Shown: positions 8,301 to 11,853 of the stretch, one piece after another | Layout of the letters: each line of letters starts with the position of its first letter | Numbering within the stretch: position 1 is the stretch's first letter | Assembly: GCA_902494945.1 (NCBI GenBank) | Contig: CABUVF010000051.1 | Location: forward strand, 1-11,853 | Direction of reading: 5' to 3' | DNA from: an uncultured Collinsella sp. | GTDB taxonomy: Bacteria; Actinomycetota; Coriobacteriia; Coriobacteriales; Coriobacteriaceae | Length of the DNA: 11,853 nt | Position numbers and translations under genes: made by a program | Notes under the pieces: model-generated | Database searches by the model: none | Seen by the model: only the letters and a program-made list of their open reading frames with translations | What the model was told of the DNA's origin: nothing

Positions 8301-8601
8301 CTCGACGCACGATACGTCGACATTGGCCGGTTGGAGCACGCGTTCCTTTGCGGGCGGCGATGAACCAAGCGGTGTTGAGGTGGCGGCCAAGCTGATGAGC
8401 GACGCGCTGGCAAGCGACGCTCCCCTGGTGATGATGCCGCTGCAGGATGTCCTGGGGCTGGGCGACGACGCGCGCATGAACGTACCGGGTGTGGCCACGG
8501 GCAACTGGACCTGGCAAGCGCAGGAGGCCGACATTGCGGCGGCCGAGGAGAAAACTGCGAAGCTCCTGCGCAACACCCATAGATTCTGGGGCGAAGCGTG
8601 A
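5305..8601 (+). CDS. Bifunctional GH13 alpha-amylase / GH77 4-alpha-glucanotransferase fusion
   Basis: A 1098-residue two-enzyme protein. Residues 1-~120 are a beta-sandwich N-domain of the neopullulanase/maltogenic amylase kind (HNSRLPQFRTPFGAV). Residues ~125-545 are a GH13 barrel starting WYERGMVYQIFPDRY, with all four motifs: DGVFNH (263-268), GWRLDVAD with nucleophile D351, LLGEVWED with acid E380, and SSHDRPR with H454/D455. A C-terminal beta-domain follows to ~637. Residues ~645-1098 are a GH77 amylomaltase: YWQVLPVNPTDFFRSPYAG, GDIPMYVSDDSADAW, RLDHFLGFHSY with nucleophile D908, IAEDLG with acid E954, and STHDTSTLAGW with D1003. The GH13 half should hydrolyse alpha-glucans or maltodextrins and the GH77 half disproportionate the short products, feeding phosphorylase. 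No signal peptide is seen, so it is cytosolic. The ribosome site GGA at 5295-5297 is weak. Neighbours are the glg genes, but it has its own leader and probable promoter. The exact GH13 specificity cannot be read off. Confidence 0.94.
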   Translation: MRLIHNSRLPQFRTPFGAVTTGTSVALSVILEDADPNQATLTLRTWVDEVGETLIPMEHEGDGIFTGELKCTEPCLVWYSFICNIEGQPEVRLGAPQGRTGGEGVTYDYAEVPSFQITVYKHREVRPEWYERGMVYQIFPDRYARDEHWRERTLAEVEKPRNGIQRRMVEDWNEPPVYERAEDGSIKTWDFYGGSLKGIQEDLPRIAELGFTAIYLNPIFEAASNHRYDTADYTKIDPILGTEQDFTELCQAAEKLGISIILDGVFNHTGDDSIYFNRYGNYPGVGAWQSEDSPWRDAFYFHEDGSYDCWWGVGNMPAINESSELVRERLLGKDGVIRKWLRAGAHGWRLDVADELSDDFLAEIKKAVLAEKPDALLLGEVWEDASNKISYGHLRRYLQGSELDSAMDYPFRDMVIGFLMGYKNAYQAAEDIETLRENYPREALSCALNLLSSHDRPRIISVLGGGPDESQLPECERSKWRLDENSMGLAKSRFWLATLMQMTFPGVPSIYYGDEYGLEGLTDPGNRRTLPTKDQLHDFDTLAIVKNASAVRRALPFMIDGEIKAFALNDEVLAYNRTGKDGEAATVIINRSLRNSHRVTIPALDECASDVISGHECEIHNGTVTLDLYPLGSSIIYHHAEQRLQEPLDYGAGVVCHITSVPTDDGKPGTIGAPTRRFIDHMAAMGMRYWQVLPVNPTDFFRSPYAGPSAFAGNIDLLPESHKELAADFETWKAHGGEDADPLYTAFKHRNADWLEKYCVYMAVKKYFEGESRHDWPADVARYNEHLIDDKRFHDEAELQAYMQYRFDLAWCELMNYAHKKGIEVIGDIPMYVSDDSADAWSEPENFWLSDTGKAIEISGAPPDNFAPEGQVWGNPTFRWDHMKQNGYRWWMDRLRRAFSLYDRVRLDHFLGFHSYFSIPAGKACADGRWLAGPGKDLFQTAYDELGPLNFIAEDLGYLTPGVRAMALTCGFPGMDVLEFSDYDVRNGVHPTPGKILYTSTHDTSTLAGWSTRSFAGGDEPSGVEVAAKLMSDALASDAPLVMMPLQDVLGLGDDARMNVPGVATGNWTWQAQEADIAAAEEKTAKLLRNTHRFWGEA

Positions 8602-8645
8602 TAAAACCCCCGATATAGGGTACAGTTACAGACGTTTGAATTTTT

Positions 8646-8667
8646 GCGGGCAGAGTAATCTGCCCGC
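8646..8667 (+). terminator. Hairpin between the GH13-GH77 gene and the zinc-ribbon gene
   Basis: GCGGGCAGA (8646-8654) and TCTGCCCGC (8659-8667) form a perfect 9-bp stem with a GTAA loop, followed by TTTGTGCT. It begins 45 bases after the upstream stop and ends 11 bases before the ribosome site of the next gene. It is a plausible intrinsic terminator with a short T run, or a partial one letting some transcript into the small gene. Confidence 0.6.
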
Positions 8668-8689
8668 TTTGTGCTGAAAAGGAAGTAAT

Positions 8690-8926
8690 ATGGCGCGCTA
8701 CGATTACAAGTGCTCGAGCTGCGGCAACGTGTTTGAGGTTGAGCATCCCATGTCCGAGACCCCCGAGGTCGTGTGCCCCAACTGCGGCGCTCCGGCCGCC
8801 AAGACATTCTCGGCCAGCGGTATTAAATTTGAGGGCAGCGGCTTCTACAACACCGACCAGCGAAGCGGCGGCTCCAGCACCAGCGCCACCAACGGCTGCT
8901 GCGCCAACTGCCCACACAGCCACTAG
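8690..8926 (+). CDS. FmdB-family zinc-ribbon protein, 78 aa
   Basis: The N-terminus MARYDYKCSSCGNVFEVEHPM followed by VVCPNCG is the FmdB/Zn_ribbon_8 pattern: two CxxC knuckles, C8/C11 and C29/C32, expected to bind one zinc ion. The family was named from a regulatory gene beside methylotroph formamidase, but its role in most bacteria is unknown, so I assign none. A flexible Ser/Gly/Thr stretch leads to the tail GCCANCPHSH, whose extra three Cys and two His could bind a second metal. AAGGAAG at 8679-8685 is a strong ribosome site four bases before the ATG. It lies 88 bases after the glucan-modifying fusion, behind a hairpin, and converges on rsmB. No functional link to glycogen metabolism is evident. 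Confidence 0.88.
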   Translation: MARYDYKCSSCGNVFEVEHPMSETPEVVCPNCGAPAAKTFSASGIKFEGSGFYNTDQRSGGSSTSATNGCCANCPHSH

Positions 8927-8931
8927 AAACC

Positions 8932-8969
8932 AATCAGCCCCGCGACCAACACCAATCGCGGGGCTGATT
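8932..8969. terminator. Strong terminator hairpin between convergent genes
   Basis: AATCAGCCCCGCGA (8932-8945) and TCGCGGGGCTGATT (8956-8969) are perfect 14-bp arms around a 10-base loop, starting five bases after the zinc-ribbon stop. The + strand continues CGTTAAC and the - strand TTGGTTTC, so it could stop transcription from both sides. It is the best terminator candidate for the zinc-ribbon gene and a backstop for rsmB transcripts. Confidence 0.75.
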
Positions 8970-8994
8970 CGTTAACTGCCCAGGTTTCCTTATG

Positions 8995-9061
8995 AGTTGC
9001 GGTGAAATAAGGACTGTTTGGCGGGCAGAAGCCGCTATTCAATCCCTATTTCACCGCAACT
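8995..9061. repeat. Inverted repeat element 2 (15-bp arms) downstream of rsmB
   Basis: AGTTGCGGTGAAATA (8995-9009) is exactly inverted at 9047-9061, with 37 bases between. After one mismatch the stem continues for three more pairs. Inside, GCGG (9021-9024) and CCGC (9032-9035) can form a small inner hairpin preceded by GTTT. It lies 6 bases downstream of the rsmB stop, beside the separate terminator hairpin. The layout resembles the larger element between fmt and def. It could be an rsmB terminator or a member of a dispersed intergenic repeat family; copy number elsewhere is unknown. Confidence 0.7.
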
Positions 9062-9067
9062 TAGTAG

Positions 9068-10468
9068 CTACTTGTGGACCAGGCGGGCGCAAAAGTGGCC
9101 GTCGTAGGATTCGGCGTTTATGGGGACACTTTGGAAGAGGCCTCGATCGTTCTGGCGTACGGATACGAGCTTCTTGGCCTGATCGAACTCGGGGAGTTGA
9201 AGGATCTGCGCCTCGGAGAGCGGCTCCAGGCTAAAACCGGTGCCCTCGGGAGAGTTTAGGAAAGCATCAACGACCTGTGTGTTCTCCTCGTCGAAAACCG
9301 AGCACGTCGCATAGATGAGCTCGCCGCCGGCGGCCACGCGGACAGCAGCCTCTTTGAGCATCGTCAGCTGCAGCTTGGGCAGCTCAGTCGTAACGTCGTT
9401 CTCGGTCAGACGCCACGGGATTTCGGGATGACGCCGCATGGTGCCGGTGCCCGAGCACGGCGCATCGATAAAGACCGTGTCGAACTTAACCGGCTCGCCA
9501 AGCATGGCATCAAACGATGTGAGCACCTCATCAAGCTCGCAAGCATCACCCGAAACCGTACGAACGCCCTGAATACCGGCCTTATGCAGGCGAGCGAGAT
9601 TTAGATCGCACTTGCGATCATGAAGATCGAGCGCCGTATGCTGACGCTCATAGCCCGCACGCTTGGCCTGGCACATCATCACATAGGTCTTGGTGCCACG
9701 ACCGGCACCAATCTCAAGGCAGCTACCAGGGCGCGTGGCAGCTGTGGCGATAAGTTGCGCGTTGAGATCAGATGCCACCGCGGCAGCACGCTCAAACACA
9801 CCCGAAGCAACGGTAACCTGGGCATCAACCGGGGCATGGCAGCCCGGGAAGACAGGCGCAACGAGCTGCGAAATATACGGATCGAGCTTAGTCGCAAAGG
9901 CGTTCTCATGCAGGGCCAGCGGCGCGGGGGCCAGATTGCCGGCAAAGTTAAGCGCACCCTCGGGCGTGTCAAACGACGCCATAATGCGAGCGCACAGCCA
10001 GCGAGGAAGACCCATCAGGCGCGACAGACGAACCAAGCGTCGCTCAGACTCATCCACATCGGACGCCGTGGCAAAGTCCTCAACATTGTCCGCAACCTTA
10101 TGCAGCACCGCGTTAGCCAGGCCCGCGGCAGACTTAGCACCGCAGCGAACCAGCTCAACACCCTGACTTACGGCAACGCGGCCAGGCGTATGCAGATAGA
10201 GCATCTCGAAGGCCGAGATACGAAGCGCCATTCGAACACGCGGCGCGACCTTTTTGGGTTTATCGAGAAACTGGTCGAGCAGCTCATCCAAAATGCCCTG
10301 TGTGGCGGCTACACCCAGCGCCAAGCGGGCGGCAAATGCAGAATCGCGCTGGTCGATGGCCTTGGCCGTAGCGCGAGCAGAGAGCACGTCACGCGCATAC
10401 ATGCCGCGGCGATCGGCTTCCATTAGCACATCGAGTGCAAGCTTGCGCGCGGGAGACAGCTTGCTCAT
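9068..10468 (-). CDS. rsmB: 16S rRNA (cytosine-967-C5)-methyltransferase
   Basis: A 466-residue RsmB/Sun family protein that methylates C967 of 16S rRNA using S-adenosylmethionine. The N-terminal ~140 residues form the NusB-like RNA-binding domain (PARKLALDVLMEADRRG through LLDQFLDKP and the HTPGRVAVSQGVELV segment). The C-terminal Rossmann domain shows motif I as LEIGAGRGTKT (E252-T261, where most members have DACAAPGGKT), motif IV FIDAPCSGTGTMRRHPEIPW with C338, and motif VI IYATCSVFDEEN with the nucleophile C389; the 51-residue spacing of the two cysteines fits E. coli RsmB (C325/C375). The start is ATG at 10468, overlapping the fmt stop as ATGA, with GGAG nine bases upstream; an upstream in-frame ATG at 10516 would lie inside fmt and is less likely. 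Translational coupling to fmt is expected. Confidence 0.95.
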   Translation of the reverse strand: MSKLSPARKLALDVLMEADRRGMYARDVLSARATAKAIDQRDSAFAARLALGVAATQGILDELLDQFLDKPKKVAPRVRMALRISAFEMLYLHTPGRVAVSQGVELVRCGAKSAAGLANAVLHKVADNVEDFATASDVDESERRLVRLSRLMGLPRWLCARIMASFDTPEGALNFAGNLAPAPLALHENAFATKLDPYISQLVAPVFPGCHAPVDAQVTVASGVFERAAAVASDLNAQLIATAATRPGSCLEIGAGRGTKTYVMMCQAKRAGYERQHTALDLHDRKCDLNLARLHKAGIQGVRTVSGDACELDEVLTSFDAMLGEPVKFDTVFIDAPCSGTGTMRRHPEIPWRLTENDVTTELPKLQLTMLKEAAVRVAAGGELIYATCSVFDEENTQVVDAFLNSPEGTGFSLEPLSEAQILQLPEFDQAKKLVSVRQNDRGLFQSVPINAESYDGHFCARLVHK

Positions 10469-11385
10469 GACAAAACACTCCAGATAAGATCGGCACCCTG
10501 CAGGCCAGCAGCCCAAGCAGAAGCAGCCATGGCACGCTTGCCATCGGGCTTAACCTCGAGCAACTCAATCGAGCCATCGGAAAGGCCAAGGTAAACACGC
10601 TTAGCCTGAACGAGAACCTGACCCTCGCCAAGCGACACATCAGCCGCCGCAGCATCGAGCACACGCACGGTCTTGCCGGCAATCACGCAACGAGCAGGCG
10701 CGGTATCGGACGAGGCCAGCACATGACGCACGCAATCAAGCGCCGCCATGTGCGGATCCAAGCGCATCTCCTGCTTAGAAATCTTGGCAGCATGGGTAAC
10801 GAGCGCCTCGTCCTGTTCGATCCACACGGCGGTGCCATCGGCAAGAGAAGGAAGCGTATCGGCAAGCAGTTTGCCGCCAAGCTCACCAAGCTCCATGGTC
10901 AGCGCCTCAGCATGCTTACCGGCAACCGACGTAGACGCCTGGGCACAATAAGCGCCGGTATCAACGCCATGTCCAATACGCATGATAGAAACGCCAGCAA
11001 CCTCATCACCAGCAAGAATCGCACGCTGAATAGGAGCAGCCCCACGCCAGCGAGGCAGCAAGGACGCATGAACATTCACAATACCAAGCGGCGCCATATG
11101 CAGCACCTCATCGGGCAAAATGCAACCATAAGCAGCCACACAGAAAATATCAGCCTGGGCAGCCTGGAGCACCTCAACAACCTCAGGCGTCATACGATTA
11201 GCCTCAACAACCGGCAACCCCAGCTCAAGCGCCTTGGCCTTAATAGGAGACGGCTCCAACTTTTTACCACGCCCGCGAACAGCATCAGGACGAGTAACAA
11301 CAAGCGCAATCTCATTCCCAGCCTCAACAAGCGAAGTCAAAGAAGGCACAGCAAAATCAGGCGTACCCATAAACACAATACGCAT
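10465..11385 (-). CDS. fmt: Methionyl-tRNA formyltransferase
   Basis: This transfers a formyl group from 10-formyl-tetrahydrofolate to Met-tRNA(fMet) for translation initiation. At 306 residues it is close to the usual length. It begins MRIVFMGTPDFAVPSL, then VTRPDAVRGRGKKL with SPIKAKA, the folate-site region VAAYGCILP, and NVHASLLPRWRGAAPIQRAI. The catalytic triad is visible as N104, H106 and D142 (in GVDTG), each two positions before E. coli N106, H108 and D144. The C-terminal tRNA-binding domain runs from about residue 205 (KISKQEMRLD) to the end. GAGGAG (- strand, 11400-11395) stands nine bases before the ATG. It overlaps rsmB by four bases. It follows def at a distance of 327 bases, the usual def-fmt order but with an unusually wide gap that holds a large inverted repeat. 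Confidence 0.97.
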   Translation of the reverse strand: MRIVFMGTPDFAVPSLTSLVEAGNEIALVVTRPDAVRGRGKKLEPSPIKAKALELGLPVVEANRMTPEVVEVLQAAQADIFCVAAYGCILPDEVLHMAPLGIVNVHASLLPRWRGAAPIQRAILAGDEVAGVSIMRIGHGVDTGAYCAQASTSVAGKHAEALTMELGELGGKLLADTLPSLADGTAVWIEQDEALVTHAAKISKQEMRLDPHMAALDCVRHVLASSDTAPARCVIAGKTVRVLDAAAADVSLGEGQVLVQAKRVYLGLSDGSIELLEVKPDGKRAMAASAWAAGLQGADLIWSVLS

Positions 11386-11444
11386 AAAGAACGTCTCCTC
11401 TCAACCAAAGCCGAGACGGCTACAAAGAACAGCGGAAAGCCAAG

Positions 11445-11558
11445 TCACCAGCCCATCCGCAATAACATTTCAACAAGAACAAATATACCCAAAACCAAAG
11501 AAAGAGCCGCAATAAAAGCAGCTCTTTCAGCAAAGCACCTATCAGCGAAGACGCCCAT
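11445..11558 (-). CDS. Weak candidate: 37-aa peptide with one hydrophobic segment
   Basis: On the - strand an ATG at 11558 opens 37 codons ending TGA at 11447-11445. The product MGVFADRCFAERAAFIAAL... has a hydrophobic stretch of about 17 residues (AAFIAALSLVLGIFVLV) followed by EMLLRMGW, which would suit a single membrane helix. Only GGGCCAGGG precedes the start, a poor ribosome site, and an alternative frame over the same bases also looks hydrophobic because the strand is T-rich. I recognise no family. It may be a chance product of AT-rich promoter DNA or a gene remnant. Confidence 0.15.
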   Translation of the reverse strand: MGVFADRCFAERAAFIAALSLVLGIFVLVEMLLRMGW

Positions 11559-11602
11559 CCCTGGCCCGACGGCACCCGGGCGAACCGAGCCAGAACAACG
11601 CA

Positions 11603-11704
11603 GTCCCCGGTGCTGAGCGCCCACATATCGTCCCGCGCGCAGTTTCGCAGCAAAGCGAGAATGTTTGAGCACGGGATGATATGTGGGCGCTCAGCACCGG
11701 GGAC
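11603..11704. repeat. Inverted repeat element 1 (33-bp arms) between def and fmt
   Basis: The arm 11603-11635 (starting GTCCCCGGTGCTGAGCGCCC) is repeated inverted at 11672-11704 with 32 of 33 positions matching. In a + strand RNA the one difference is a G-U pair, so that stem would be continuous; in a - strand RNA it is an A-C mismatch. The 36-base centre holds a smaller hairpin, TCGC (11645-11648) with GCGA (11655-11658), preceded by GTTT. It begins eight bases after the def stop. It has no coding capacity, no flanking transposase, and no obvious target duplication at its ends. Best read as a non-autonomous palindromic repeat (MITE- or REP-like) that may also end def transcription. Confidence 0.8.
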
Positions 11705-11712
11705 GGTGAGAC

Positions 11713-11853
11713 CTACTCCGTCTCGCCCGGTCGAGCGCCGCGGGCCAGGGCGTCCTGGTACTCCTTGACGGCCTTGAGCCTCTGCATGGGCTTCAGTCGC
11801 TCGAACATAGTGTTGCCATGCAGGTGATCGATCTCGTGCTGCAGGCACACGCA
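11713..11853 (-). CDS. def: Peptide deformylase, C-terminal fragment
   Basis: The last 47 codons of def are visible; the gene starts beyond the right edge. The sequence CVCLQHEIDHLHGNTMFERL contains the HEIDH zinc-binding motif (11838-11824), with two of the three metal ligands and the catalytic Glu; the EGCLS cysteine lies outside. It removes the N-formyl group from new proteins, the counterpart of fmt downstream. The end (LKAVKEYQDALARGARPGETE) is a plain charged tail typical of the family. The stop TAG is at 11715-11713, followed by the large inverted repeat. Codons and strand match fmt and rsmB. Confidence 0.95.
   Translation of the reverse strand, partial: CVCLQHEIDHLHGNTMFERLKPMQRLKAVKEYQDALARGARPGETE

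Larger units (their letters stand above)
11386..11712. other. Intergenic region between def and fmt (327 bp)
   Basis: No convincing gene fills this gap. The half next to fmt (about 11386-11530) is visibly richer in A/T than the surrounding genes and probably holds the fmt-rsmB promoter. A TATATT at 11487-11482 (- strand) is a possible -10 box, with only a poor -35 (TTGCGG, 19-base spacer). The middle holds a weak small open frame, listed separately. The half next to def is taken up by the large inverted repeat 11603-11704. Confidence 0.6.

Noticed and set aside
8598..8626. A promoter for the zinc-ribbon gene using TACAGT (8621-8626) as -10
   Set aside because: No acceptable -35 lies 16-18 bases upstream and the match is weak, so I do not list it.
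8995..9061. A CRISPR array or direct-repeat array
   Set aside because: Only one inverted pair is present and no regularly spaced direct repeats were found here or elsewhere in the window.
10469..10516. Upstream ATG for rsmB inside fmt
   Set aside because: The ATGA overlap at 10468 with an upstream GGAG is the normal coupled start and matches the family N-terminus SPARKLALDVL.
10723..11616. A 297-codon + strand frame antisense to fmt
   Set aside because: The product is Arg/Asn/Thr/His-rich without motifs, while fmt on the - strand has its complete catalytic triad.
11420..11848. A 142-codon - strand frame overlapping the end of def and the inverted repeat
   Set aside because: It reads def in the wrong frame and then runs through the palindrome; the def frame with HEIDH is the real one, and the hydrophobic end comes from T-rich DNA.

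Overview
The window reads as a GC-rich, gene-dense bacterial chromosome segment. The paired GlgC/GlgD arrangement, the three-gene def-fmt-rsmB line and the codon choice suggest an actinobacterium of the Coriobacteriia, probably Collinsella-like. This is an inference from content; no taxonomic marker gene is present. All genes are intact except those cut by the two window edges. No transposase, CRISPR array, tRNA or rRNA was seen.

Region 1 (2-5087, + strand) is a glycogen storage cluster: the C-terminal end of alpha-glucan phosphorylase (glgP), then glgC (ADP-glucose pyrophosphorylase, catalytic), glgD (its paralogous regulatory-type subunit, with degenerate nucleotide-binding and metal-binding motifs), and glgA (glycogen synthase). 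GlgC/GlgD make ADP-glucose, GlgA polymerises it, and GlgP takes glycogen back to glucose-1-phosphate. No branching enzyme (glgB) lies in the window. GlgA carries a tail of about 280 residues, first Glu/Pro/Ala-rich and then Lys/Ala/Thr-rich like histone H1, that is not part of the glycogen synthase fold. This is the most unusual protein feature here.

Region 2 (5088-8926, + strand) starts after a terminator-like hairpin and a probable promoter region. It encodes a 1098-residue fusion of a GH13 alpha-amylase/neopullulanase-type enzyme and a GH77 4-alpha-glucanotransferase (MalQ type), with both sets of catalytic residues intact. A small FmdB-type zinc-ribbon protein follows. Together with region 1 this gives the cell synthesis, breakdown and remodelling of alpha-glucans.

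Region 3 (8995-11853, - strand) converges on region 2. In transcription order it holds the end of def (peptide deformylase), a 327-base gap, fmt (methionyl-tRNA formyltransferase) and rsmB (16S rRNA m5C967 methyltransferase), the last two overlapping by ATGA. Two long inverted repeats of similar layout bracket fmt-rsmB: one of 33-bp arms (32/33 matching) between def and fmt, and one of 15-bp arms directly after rsmB. They look like members of a dispersed intergenic palindrome family.

Perfect-stem hairpins sit at almost every + strand gene boundary (333-363, 2716-2751, 5124-5150, 8646-8667, 8932-8969). Most lack a strong T tract, so some may be processing or stability elements and not simple terminators.
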